DNA from: Roseovarius pelagicus
GTDB lineage: Bacteria > Pseudomonadota > Alphaproteobacteria > Rhodobacterales > Rhodobacteraceae
Length of the DNA stretch: 64,000 nucleotides
NCBI RefSeq assembly: GCF_025639885.1
Contig: NZ_CP106738.1
Coordinates: forward strand, 2,604,001 to 2,668,000
Reading direction: 5' to 3'
Under the pieces are notes generated by a model, which was not told the DNA's origin, searched no databases, and was given only the letters and a program-made list of their open reading frames with translations. The position numbers and the translations under genes were made by a program. Positions 43,970 through 51,752 of the stretch are shown piece after piece. Each line of letters opens with the position of its first letter. The first letter of the stretch is position 1.

Positions 43970-44982
43970 AACGTCTGCTTTTTGTCTGCCTGATGGCGTT
44001 GACGCCCGGACCATTGGCCGCACAGGCCGCCGGGGCTGTAACTGAGGATGTGGTGACCGAACATATCTTGCCGCGGTTCGATGTGCTGTCGAGTAAGGCG
44101 CAGTCATTGGCCTCTGCGGCGCAGGACAACTGCGTGGCCGGGTCGGAGTCGTTGCGCGCAGCCTATGGCGAGGCATTCGATGCCTGGATCGCTGCCAGCC
44201 ATTTGCGTTTCGGTCCGACCGAAGATGCGGACCGTGGCTATGCGCTGGCGTTCTGGCCCGACAGCCGCGGGGCAACGCCCAAGACCCTGAGTGGACTAAT
44301 CACCTCTGAGGATGCGGTCGCGCAAACCGAGCAAGTCTATCGAGATGTGTCTATTGCGGCACGAGGGTTTTATGCACTGGAATTTCTGCTGTTCGATCCT
44401 GCGATCAGCAGCCTTGGATCGGCGGATTACCGTTGTACTCTGACGCGCACGTTAGCTGCGGATATCGCTGCCACCGCGGACGAGATCGACAGAGAGTGGC
44501 AAACGGAACATGCGGCGAGGTTGATAACACCCTCTGCAACCGGGCCATATCGCAGCGATGACGAGGCGTTGCAGGTGATTTACAAGTCGCTGACGACGGG
44601 GCTGCAGTTTACATCGGATGCACGTCTGGGGCGTCCGTTGGGCACATTTGACCGCCCACGCCCCAAGCGCGCCGAAGTTTGGCGATCCGGACGGTCGGCG
44701 CGCCATGTGGCGCTGTCATTGGACGCCTTGCAGGATCTGGCGGTGCGGTTGGCCGGAGAGGACGCCGATCTGGCGGAACGTCTGGCAGCGGCATTCGATC
44801 ATGCAAAAGAGCGGCTCGCCGGGTTGGATGATCCGATCTTTGCCGGGGTAGCCGCGCCACAAAGCCGTATTCGTATCGAGGCCGTGCAGCAAGCGGTGGA
44901 TGATATTCGCGATCTGGTCGCCGCCGAACTGGGCCCCAGACTGGGCGTGTCGGCCGGGTTCAACGCGCTGGATGGGGATTGA
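43966..44982 (+). CDS. Second imelysin-like protein (signature His replaced)
   Basis: 338 aa with a signal peptide (LLFVCLMALTPGPLAAQA). Imelysin fold, but the signature reads GFYALEFLLFDP, so the His of GxHxxE is Tyr. Conserved parts include FDAWIAASHLRFGPTED, FWPDSRGATPKTLSGL and a C-terminal AVQQAVDDIRDLVAAELGPRLGVSAGFNALDGD. This is the short partner that occurs with DUF1111 and DUF1513 proteins. The start overlaps the di-haem gene (43966-43969). Confidence 0.85.
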   Translation: MKRLLFVCLMALTPGPLAAQAAGAVTEDVVTEHILPRFDVLSSKAQSLASAAQDNCVAGSESLRAAYGEAFDAWIAASHLRFGPTEDADRGYALAFWPDSRGATPKTLSGLITSEDAVAQTEQVYRDVSIAARGFYALEFLLFDPAISSLGSADYRCTLTRTLAADIAATADEIDREWQTEHAARLITPSATGPYRSDDEALQVIYKSLTTGLQFTSDARLGRPLGTFDRPRPKRAEVWRSGRSARHVALSLDALQDLAVRLAGEDADLAERLAAAFDHAKERLAGLDDPIFAGVAAPQSRIRIEAVQQAVDDIRDLVAAELGPRLGVSAGFNALDGD

Positions 44983-46054
44983 TGTGACCAGCCGACGGGG
45001 ATTTCTGGCGGGGCTTCTGGCCACGGGATTGGCTCCACGCGCGACTTGGGCCGATGCTGGCGCGCCTGCGTTCCTGTCCGCGGCGGCCTTGGCGGATGGC
45101 GGCTATGCCCTGTGCGGCATCGGGCGGGCGGGTGATCAGCTGTTTCAGATACGGTTGCCCGCGCGCGGCCACGCCGCGGCGGCGCATCCCGATCGGCCCG
45201 AGGCGATCGCATTTGCTCGTCGACCCGGCACGTTTGCGGTGGTGATTGATTGCGCGACGGGGATGCCGATGGCGACGCTAAACGCACCTGCCGGGCGGCA
45301 TTTCTACGGCCATGGTGTCTTTTCGCAGGATGGTCGTTGGCTCTTTACAACTGAGAATGACTATGCAGCGGGGCAGGGGCGCGTTGGTATCTGGGACGCG
45401 ATGAACAGTTACGTGCGTGCAGGTGACATCGCCAGCGGCGGAATAGGCCCGCATGACATAAAACGGTTGCCCGGCACCGATATTCTGGTGGTTGCCAATG
45501 GTGGGATCGACACGCATCCCGATACGGGCCGGACACCGCTGAACATCGTAACCATGCGGCCGAACCTCAGCTATATCGAGGATGGTCAGGTGATTGAGAC
45601 GGCAGAACAGCCGCAGCAATGGCACCGCAATTCCATCCGCCATCTGGCAGTATCCGCGCGCGGGCAAGTCGCGTTCGGGATGCAGTGGCAGGGCAAAGGC
45701 GAAGCGCCCCCGCTGGTCGGATTGCACGCCAGAGGAAGCACGCCGCGCATTATGACGGCCCCGGACGCGGAATGGCGGCAGATGCAGGGATATATCGGCA
45801 GCATTGCCTTTGCGCCTGACGACGGGGCGGTGATTGTCACATCGCCGCGTGGAAACATGGTGCTGGGCTTTGACGCCGATACGTTGGGCTGGGCGGCGTC
45901 TTTGCCGGTGATGGATGTTTGTGGGGCTGCACCTTCGGGCGCGGGCGTACTGGTGTCGTCGGGCACAGGCGCGCTGGCGATGGTCGTGGACGGGCGTCTG
46001 GTGCCCGTCGGGCGAATGGACCTGCGATGGGACAACCATCTGGTTGCACTCTGA
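44972..46054 (+). CDS. DUF1513 periplasmic beta-propeller-like protein (Tat signal)
   Basis: 360 aa. A twin-arginine signal (TSRRGFLAGLLATGLAPRATWA) is followed by a WD/YVTN-type repeated beta domain (FYGHGVFSQDGRWLFTTENDY, GIGPHDIKRLPGTDILVVANGGIDTHPDTGR, IRHLAVSARGQVAFGMQ). DUF1513 is the fourth member of the imelysin-DUF1111-imelysin-DUF1513 set. Tat export suggests folding with a cofactor. The ATG at 44972 overlaps the preceding gene; a GTG at 44984 is the alternative. Confidence 0.85.
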   Translation: MGIDVTSRRGFLAGLLATGLAPRATWADAGAPAFLSAAALADGGYALCGIGRAGDQLFQIRLPARGHAAAAHPDRPEAIAFARRPGTFAVVIDCATGMPMATLNAPAGRHFYGHGVFSQDGRWLFTTENDYAAGQGRVGIWDAMNSYVRAGDIASGGIGPHDIKRLPGTDILVVANGGIDTHPDTGRTPLNIVTMRPNLSYIEDGQVIETAEQPQQWHRNSIRHLAVSARGQVAFGMQWQGKGEAPPLVGLHARGSTPRIMTAPDAEWRQMQGYIGSIAFAPDDGAVIVTSPRGNMVLGFDADTLGWAASLPVMDVCGAAPSGAGVLVSSGTGALAMVVDGRLVPVGRMDLRWDNHLVAL

Positions 46055-46198
46055 AGCGGCCAGCCAGACCTGTGGTTCAAAGGCCCATCTGGCGGATGCC
46101 GTGCCACCGGGGCGCATTATCTGATTGCTGCCAAACCCCCGCCCGTTACCATAGTGGCAATAGCAGATCGACGACAGGCGGCAGCGCGAAAGGACAGC

Positions 46199-47158
46199 AT
46201 GGCAGACACGGAACCTGTGCCGATGGCAGAAGCTGACAAACGCGCGCTGCGCGATGCATTTGGTAGCTTTGCCACCGGTGTCACCGTCCTTACCACAGTG
46301 CAGGAGGATGGAACGCCGCGCGGATTCACGGCCAATTCCTTTACGTCTGTTTCGCTCGATCCGCCGTTGCTGTTGATCTGTGTTGCCAAGACCGCGCATA
46401 GCTGCTGCACATTCTGTTCCGCGCCGTATTTTGCCGTGAACATATTGAGCGAAGATCAGCGCGACGTGTCCGGCCTCTTTGCGTCGCGCGCACCAGATAA
46501 GTTCGATCAGGTCGATTGGCATTCCGGCCCCGAAGGTGTGCCAATTCTGCCTGCGTCGCTTTGTTCCTTTGTTTGTACACATCATGCACAGATGGATGCG
46601 GGCGATCATGTGGTCGTGGTCGGGCGCGTGATCAGTTTTGAAATGCGTGGGGGTGCGCCATTGGGCTATCACCGGGGCAGCTATTTTTCGATCGGGCTGG
46701 AAGATCGGCTGGCGAATGCTGCCGCCGGGCAGGGTGGTATGCGGATCGGCGCGATCATGGAAAAGGACGGCGCGTTGTTGCTGTGCCGGCATGCTGCCGG
46801 GCATGTCAGCGTACCGGTCGCGCCGGTGGGCGCGGGCAGTCTGTCGGGACTTGTGGGGCATCTTGGTGACCTAGGGCTTTCGGCGCAGCTCGATCATCTC
46901 TATTCGGTTTACGAGGATGCGCGGCATGGCCAGCATGCCATCATCTATCACGGTACTGTTGAGGGATCGGCACCTGAGGGGATGGTATATCTACCCTTGG
47001 AGGATATTCCGCTTGATGATGTGCAAAGCGCGCCCGAGCGGTCAATGCTGGCGCGATACCGGCAAGAGTACAAGCACGGCCAGTTCGGCATCTATCAAGG
47101 CGATGCAGAACAGGGGACCGTGCATGCCGCCACGGCGGCGGGAAAAACTGCGCGATAG
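46199..47158 (+). CDS. Flavin reductase-family protein with Nudix-like C-terminal domain
   Basis: 319 aa from the ATG at 46199 (AAAGGACAGC upstream). Residues 1-165 are an HpaC-like flavin reductase (FGSFATGVTVLTT, GFTANSFTSVSLDPPLLLICV, FAVNIL, GDHVVVVGRV). A second domain (about 180-300; GAIMEKDGALLLCRHA, LDHLYSVYEDARHGQHAIIYHG, LPLEDIP) resembles a Nudix fold but lacks a clear Nudix box. The N-terminal part would reduce FMN for a partner monooxygenase. Followed 32 bases later by an SDR gene. Confidence 0.82.
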   Translation: MADTEPVPMAEADKRALRDAFGSFATGVTVLTTVQEDGTPRGFTANSFTSVSLDPPLLLICVAKTAHSCCTFCSAPYFAVNILSEDQRDVSGLFASRAPDKFDQVDWHSGPEGVPILPASLCSFVCTHHAQMDAGDHVVVVGRVISFEMRGGAPLGYHRGSYFSIGLEDRLANAAAGQGGMRIGAIMEKDGALLLCRHAAGHVSVPVAPVGAGSLSGLVGHLGDLGLSAQLDHLYSVYEDARHGQHAIIYHGTVEGSAPEGMVYLPLEDIPLDDVQSAPERSMLARYRQEYKHGQFGIYQGDAEQGTVHAATAAGKTAR

Positions 47159-47190
47159 GTGCAGATGATTGCAGAGCAAGGGAGAGCGAG

Positions 47191-47937
47191 ATGAAAACTG
47201 CCGTCGTCACAGGGGCCGCGCGCGGTATCGGGTTGGCCACCACACAGCAGTTTCTGGCAGATGGGTGGCGCGTGGTGATGATTGACCGCGACGAAGCGGC
47301 GCTAGCAGAGGCCGCCGCACCGCTGGAGAATGCCGAGCCAGTGCTGTGCGATATCTCTCAACCGGATCAGGTGGACCGCATGGCGGCGGACCTTATCGTT
47401 GCGGGGCACAGTATTGATGCATTGGTGAATAATGCGGGGGTGGCCGATTTTGGCCCGATCGCCGAAACCGATTTCGCTCGGTGGCGGCGCGTCATGGAGA
47501 CCAATCTGGACGGGACATTCCTGATGAGCCAAGCGTTGCGGGCGCCACTGATAGCCGCCAAGGGGGCGATAGTGAACATCGCGTCGATCTCCGGCCTTCG
47601 GGCCAGTACTTTGCGCGTGGCCTATGGCACCAGCAAGGCAGCGGTGATGCACCTCACGAAGCAGCAAGCGGTAGAGTTGGGGGAATACGGTGTGCGGGCC
47701 AATTGCGTCTGTCCGGGTCCGGTGGCGACTAAGCTGGCGATGGCGGTGCATTCGCCGGAAATCATTGCCGCCTATCACGATGCGCTGCCGCTGAACCGCT
47801 ATGGCAGCGAGGACGAGATTGCCTCGGTCATCTGTTTTCTATGTTCGGCCAAGGCCAGTTTCGTCACCGGTCAGATCATCGCATCTGATGGCGGATTCGA
47901 GGCGACCGGAATCGGCCTGCCGGCGCTGCGGTCGTAG
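47191..47937 (+). CDS. Short-chain dehydrogenase/reductase
   Basis: 248 aa classical SDR: TGAARGIGLAT (TGxxxGxG), VNNAGVAD (NNAG), the catalytic Ser in NIASISGLRAS, YGTSKAAV (YxxxK) and a C-terminal LCSAKASFVTGQIIASDGGF. NAD(P)-dependent; substrate unknown. Start at 47191 has GGGAGAGCGAG upstream. The TAG stop lies in a palindromic element. Probably co-transcribed with the flavin reductase. Confidence 0.92.
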   Translation: MKTAVVTGAARGIGLATTQQFLADGWRVVMIDRDEAALAEAAAPLENAEPVLCDISQPDQVDRMAADLIVAGHSIDALVNNAGVADFGPIAETDFARWRRVMETNLDGTFLMSQALRAPLIAAKGAIVNIASISGLRASTLRVAYGTSKAAVMHLTKQQAVELGEYGVRANCVCPGPVATKLAMAVHSPEIIAAYHDALPLNRYGSEDEIASVICFLCSAKASFVTGQIIASDGGFEATGIGLPALRS

Positions 47938-47954
47938 GCCGGATTTAGCCCGGC
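47934..47954. repeat. Palindromic REP-like element, copy 1
   Basis: GTAGGCCGGATTTAGCCCGGC overlaps the SDR stop. It shares the GTAGG-stem-TTTAGCCCGGC layout with 61643-61664 (complement) and, more loosely, 63394-63416. Lies between convergent genes; may act as a terminator. Confidence 0.6.
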
Positions 47955-47971
47955 ACGCCACACCCATCCGG

Positions 47972-49342
47972 TCAGTATGAAAACTCGTCATAGATCTGAC
48001 CCAGATCGCCGCCCCATTCGCCGTGGTAGCGTGCCAGAAGTTCATCCGCGGGCACTTGACCGCTGTCGAGGCTTTCGCGCAGGGCGTTGAGGAAATGCGT
48101 TTCGTCCGGAATCAGGCCGTCCGCACCGCTGCGCGCGCGCGCGATTAGCCCGGCATTGGCGATCTCGACAACTTCGCGGGCCAGATCGTGCATTTTGATC
48201 CCGTCCACTTCGGCGGCAAGCGCGTCCTCGCTGGCGGCGATGCGCAGCGCCTCGCGTTGCGGTGCGGTCCAGCCCTTTATCAGGTCGGTGGCGGCATCAA
48301 GGCTGGACTGGTCATACATGATGCCGGTCCAGAATGCGGGCAGCGCACAGAGACGTCGCCACGGGCCGCCATCGGCACCGCGCATCTCCATGAATTTCTT
48401 GATCCGCGCCTCGGGGAAGGCGGTTGTCAGATGATCGGCCCAGTCTGACAGGGTCGGCATTTCCCCCGGCAGTGCGGGCAGTTCGCCGCGCAGAAAGTCG
48501 CGAAAGGATTGCCCGAGTGCGTCGATGTATTTGCCGTCGCGGTAAACGAAATACATCGGCACATCGAGGGCGTAATCGGCATAGCGTTCAAACCCCATAC
48601 CGTCCTCGAACACAAAAGGCAGCATGCCGGTGCGGTCTGCGTCCAGATCGCGCCAAACGCGGCTGCGCCACGATTTGTGCCCGTTGGGCTGGCCTTCGAA
48701 AAACGGTGAATTGGCAAACAGTGCGGTTGCCACTGGTTGCAGGGCCAGTGCGACACGGAATTTCTGAACCATGTCCGCCTCGGAGGCGAAGTCAAGGTTG
48801 ACCTGCACGGTACAGGTCCGGCGCATCATGGTTCGGCCCATTGTGCCGACTTTTTGCATGTAGGCGTCCATCAGCTTGTACCGGCCTTTGGGCATCAGCG
48901 GCATGTCGTCATGGTGCCATTCTGGCGCCGCGCCCAGCCCGATAAAGCCGACGCCGACCTTGTCGGCGATGTCCTTGACGTCGCGCAGGTGTGCGTTCAC
49001 CTCATCGCAGGTTTCGTGGATTGTCTCTAGCGGTGCGCCGCTCAGCTCTAGCTGGCCGCCGGGTTCAAGGCTCACATTCGCGCCGTCTTTTTCCAGCCCG
49101 ATCAGGTTGCTATCCTCGGTGACCGGGGCCCAGCCGTGATGGTCGCGCAACCCTTCGAGAACCGCCAGCACGCTGCGTTCGCCCGCATAGGGGATCGGTT
49201 TGTGCGTGTCTTTGCAGTAGCCGAACTTCTCATGCTCGGTGCCGATACGCCAATCGGCCTTTGGCTTGCAGCCATCGGCAAGGTATTGGGCCAGTTGTGC
49301 GTGATCTTCGATCGGCCCGCCACCGGACTGGGGAATGGACAT
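47972..49342 (-). CDS. gshA: Glutamate-cysteine ligase
   Basis: 456 aa, the plant/alphaproteobacterial GCL type. Marks are WRIGTEHEKFGY (Glu binding and Mg), LIGLEKDGANVSLEPGGQLELSGAPLETIH, MRRTCTVQVNLDFASE, and the SRVWRDLDADRTGMLPFVFE substrate loop. It makes gamma-glutamylcysteine for glutathione. The frame extends to 49402, but the ATG at 49342 begins MSIPQSGGGPIE and matches the usual start. Convergent with the SDR gene. Confidence 0.94.
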   Translation of the reverse strand: MSIPQSGGGPIEDHAQLAQYLADGCKPKADWRIGTEHEKFGYCKDTHKPIPYAGERSVLAVLEGLRDHHGWAPVTEDSNLIGLEKDGANVSLEPGGQLELSGAPLETIHETCDEVNAHLRDVKDIADKVGVGFIGLGAAPEWHHDDMPLMPKGRYKLMDAYMQKVGTMGRTMMRRTCTVQVNLDFASEADMVQKFRVALALQPVATALFANSPFFEGQPNGHKSWRSRVWRDLDADRTGMLPFVFEDGMGFERYADYALDVPMYFVYRDGKYIDALGQSFRDFLRGELPALPGEMPTLSDWADHLTTAFPEARIKKFMEMRGADGGPWRRLCALPAFWTGIMYDQSSLDAATDLIKGWTAPQREALRIAASEDALAAEVDGIKMHDLAREVVEIANAGLIARARSGADGLIPDETHFLNALRESLDSGQVPADELLARYHGEWGGDLGQIYDEFSY

Positions 49343-49444
49343 GGGCGAGGCCTCCGTTTTGCGTGTTCGGTCAGTCCTGAAGCGAACGCGGGGGGGTGTC
49401 AAGGCGCGAGCGTGATACGCACACGTGCGCGTGAGGGACGTGCT

Positions 49445-49969
49445 TCAATGCAGCAGTTGGGTTGCCGGGCGCGTATTGCGTTGCCAGATCAGCACCCGGC
49501 CAACAGCGGTCGCGCGCATCTCGTTCAGCATGCGTTCGGTTCGGATGCCGGGCAAACTGGCAAAAACATCAAAGAGACCGTCCGATCCGGCGGCATTGAG
49601 GGGGATCATCACATCGGGCTGACCCGGTTGGCTAAGCACCCAATGCGGCGGTTTGCCGGATCGGTCGATTGCCAGTGCCGTGACTTCGGATCGTGATACA
49701 ACGCCGCCGGTGAGCGGACCGAAATAGGCAATTGCGCCCTCGTCGATCTGAACGACGCCCGGCCCGTCGCGGCCTGCGTGAAACCGCATGCGCTGCAATG
49801 CGGCGGCCGCGGATGCGACCCCCATCAGGACCACGGCCCCGCCGATCCAGCTGATCGGGGTTGCACTGGACAGCGCCCACCAGAGGCCCAGCAGAATGAT
49901 CAACGTTGAAATGATAACCGCGCGCCAGCGGGTCAGTGCTTGTGATGCTTCGGGGCGGATAAAATTCAT
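49445..49969 (-). CDS. Two-TM hypothetical membrane protein
   Basis: 174 aa. Two adjacent TM helices near the N-terminus (WRAVIISTLIILLGLWWAL, WIGGAVVLMGVASAAAAL) and a soluble part with VVQIDEGAIAYFGPLTGGVVSRSEVTALAIDRSG, suggesting a PH-like or beta-sandwich fold. Function unknown. The start overlaps the rsmE stop by ATGA (49966-49969), so it is co-translated with rsmE; the longer upstream frame is a shadow of rsmE. Confidence 0.8.
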   Translation of the reverse strand: MNFIRPEASQALTRWRAVIISTLIILLGLWWALSSATPISWIGGAVVLMGVASAAAALQRMRFHAGRDGPGVVQIDEGAIAYFGPLTGGVVSRSEVTALAIDRSGKPPHWVLSQPGQPDVMIPLNAAGSDGLFDVFASLPGIRTERMLNEMRATAVGRVLIWQRNTRPATQLLH

Positions 49970-50697
49970 CGCCAATCTCCCAATGCCTGTTGCCACAGCG
50001 TCATGGCCGCCACGGCGGCGGTGTCGGCGCGCAGGATGCGTGGGCCGAGGCTGATCGCGTGGGCATGGGGCAGGGCGGAGAGGCGCGCGCGTTCGGCTTG
50101 CGAGAACCCGCCCTCGGGCCCGATCAGGATGGCCCAGTGCGCATCCGCTTTGAAATTTACCAAGAGGTCTGAGGACCGCCCGGCCAGTGCCTCGTCGCAA
50201 AAAAGGATTTTCCTATCTGTGCCCCAATCGGTCAACAGACGATCCAGTTTCTGTAGTTCTGCCACTTCGGGTACGAACGTGCCGCCGCATTGCTCGGCGG
50301 CCTCGACCGCATGGGCCTGAAGGCGGTCCTGTCGGATGCGCTCGGAATTGGTGAACTCGGTCTGCACCGGGCAGATGCGCGCCGCGCCCATCTCGGCTGC
50401 CTTTTCTACAATAAAGTCGGTGCGCGCCTTTTTGATCGGCGCAAACATCAGCCAGAGGTTAGGCGGATTTTGCTGTGGTTTGGTCTGCGTGTCGCAACGC
50501 AGGCTGCCGCCGCGCTTTCCCGCCTCGGTCACCTCTGCCTGCCATTCGCCATCACACCCGTTGAACAGCAACACTGGCGCGCCGATGTTTTGACGCATCA
50601 CACCAAAGAGGTAATGCGCCTGATCGCGTTCCAGCGGAACCGATTGCCCTGCCCCCAATGGGTGCTCTACATAAAGTCTGATCTTTGCCGCAGCCAT
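49966..50697 (-). CDS. rsmE: 16S rRNA (uracil1498-N3)-methyltransferase
   Basis: 243 aa SPOUT-class methyltransferase. N-terminal PUA-like domain (KIRLYVEHPLGAGQSVPLE, HYLFGVMRQNIGAPVLLFNGCDGEW), then the knotted domain with KKARTDFIVEKAAEMGAARICPVQTEFTN, the SAM-binding ILIGPEGGFSQAE and SLGPRILRADTAAVAAM. Methylates 16S rRNA U1498. The ATG at 50697 is chosen over a longer frame. It is divergent from ubiA, 11 bases away. Confidence 0.94.
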   Translation of the reverse strand: MAAAKIRLYVEHPLGAGQSVPLERDQAHYLFGVMRQNIGAPVLLFNGCDGEWQAEVTEAGKRGGSLRCDTQTKPQQNPPNLWLMFAPIKKARTDFIVEKAAEMGAARICPVQTEFTNSERIRQDRLQAHAVEAAEQCGGTFVPEVAELQKLDRLLTDWGTDRKILFCDEALAGRSSDLLVNFKADAHWAILIGPEGGFSQAERARLSALPHAHAISLGPRILRADTAAVAAMTLWQQALGDWR

Positions 50698-50708
50698 GGG
50701 GGCAACAT

Positions 50709-51692
50709 ATGACCCAACCCGACCCGATACCAGAGGGCCAGAAGCCACAAAACCAAACCAATCAGATTGCCGATGCGGTGCAAGGCAACTGGGTGGACCG
50801 GCTCGCACCCGAACGCACACGCTCCTATCTGCGGCTCAGCCGCGCTGATCGGCCGATTGGCACATGGCTATTGCTGTTGCCGTGCTGGTGGGGGCTGTTG
50901 CTGGCGATGCTGTCGGACGGGCAGGCGCGCTGGCTGGACCTGTGGGTGTTCATAGCCTGCGGTATCGGCGCGTTTGTAATGCGCGGCGCGGGTTGTACGT
51001 GGAACGATATTACAGACAGGCATATCGACGGCAGCGTGGCACGCACGGCATTGCGACCGATCCCATCGGGACAAGTCAGCGTCAAGGGCGCGTTGGTTTG
51101 GCTGGTCGCGCAGGCGTTGATCGGTTTTTGTATTTTGCTGACCTTTCCGCCGGCGGCCATCGTGCTGGGTATCGTGTCACTGTTGCCGGTTGCAGTCTAT
51201 CCATTCGCCAAACGGTTCACCTGGTGGCCGCAAGTTTTTCTGGGACTGGCATTCAACTGGGGCGCGCTGCTGGCATGGACGGCACACACCGGACAGCTGC
51301 AATGGCCTGCGGTCATCCTTTACGTTGCAGGTATCTCTTGGACATTGTTCTACGACACGATCTACGCGCATCAGGACGCCGAGGATGATGCGTTGATCGG
51401 CGTGAAATCCACTGCGCGATTGTTTGGTGCGCGTTCGCCCATCTGGCTGCGGCGGTTTCTGGTGGCGAGTGTCGCGCTGATGTCGCTGGCAGTCATTCTG
51501 GCGATGCGTGGGGGTGATCCGATAGCGGTGCTGATTGCATTGCTTGGCCCTTGGGCGCTTGGCCTGCATATGCTGTGGCAACTGACGAGGTTTGCCCCGG
51601 ACGACACGAACCGCTTGCTCGCGCTCTTTCGTTCGAACCGGGACGCTGGTTTGTTGCCCCTGCCGTTTTTCGCCGTCGCGCTGTTCCTGTGA
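50709..51692 (+). CDS. ubiA: 4-hydroxybenzoate polyprenyltransferase
   Basis: 327 aa membrane protein with about eight TM helices. The two Asp-rich motifs are NDITDRHID (about 105-115) and YDTIYAHQDAEDD (about 215-230), which bind Mg-diphosphate of the polyprenyl donor. It makes 3-polyprenyl-4-hydroxybenzoate for ubiquinone, matching the use of a bc1 complex. A polar N-terminal extension of about 45 residues precedes LRLSRADRPIGTWLLLLP. Confidence 0.94.
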   Translation: MTQPDPIPEGQKPQNQTNQIADAVQGNWVDRLAPERTRSYLRLSRADRPIGTWLLLLPCWWGLLLAMLSDGQARWLDLWVFIACGIGAFVMRGAGCTWNDITDRHIDGSVARTALRPIPSGQVSVKGALVWLVAQALIGFCILLTFPPAAIVLGIVSLLPVAVYPFAKRFTWWPQVFLGLAFNWGALLAWTAHTGQLQWPAVILYVAGISWTLFYDTIYAHQDAEDDALIGVKSTARLFGARSPIWLRRFLVASVALMSLAVILAMRGGDPIAVLIALLGPWALGLHMLWQLTRFAPDDTNRLLALFRSNRDAGLLPLPFFAVALFL

Positions 51693-51721
51693 TTGAACTC
51701 ATCGCCCGCCCCGCCTAAAGA

Positions 51722-51737
51722 GTTATGGTGCCATAAC
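51722..51737. promoter_or_regulatory. Inverted repeat before the OmpA-family gene
   Basis: GTTATGG-TG-CCATAAC, perfect 7-bp arms, 16 bases before the ATG at 51753. Possible operator or leader hairpin. Confidence 0.45.
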
Positions 51738-51752
51738 AAAGGCTGCCCACTG

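Noticed and set aside
45278..46861. 527-aa minus-strand frame
   Set aside because: Shadow opposite the DUF1513 and flavin-reductase genes.
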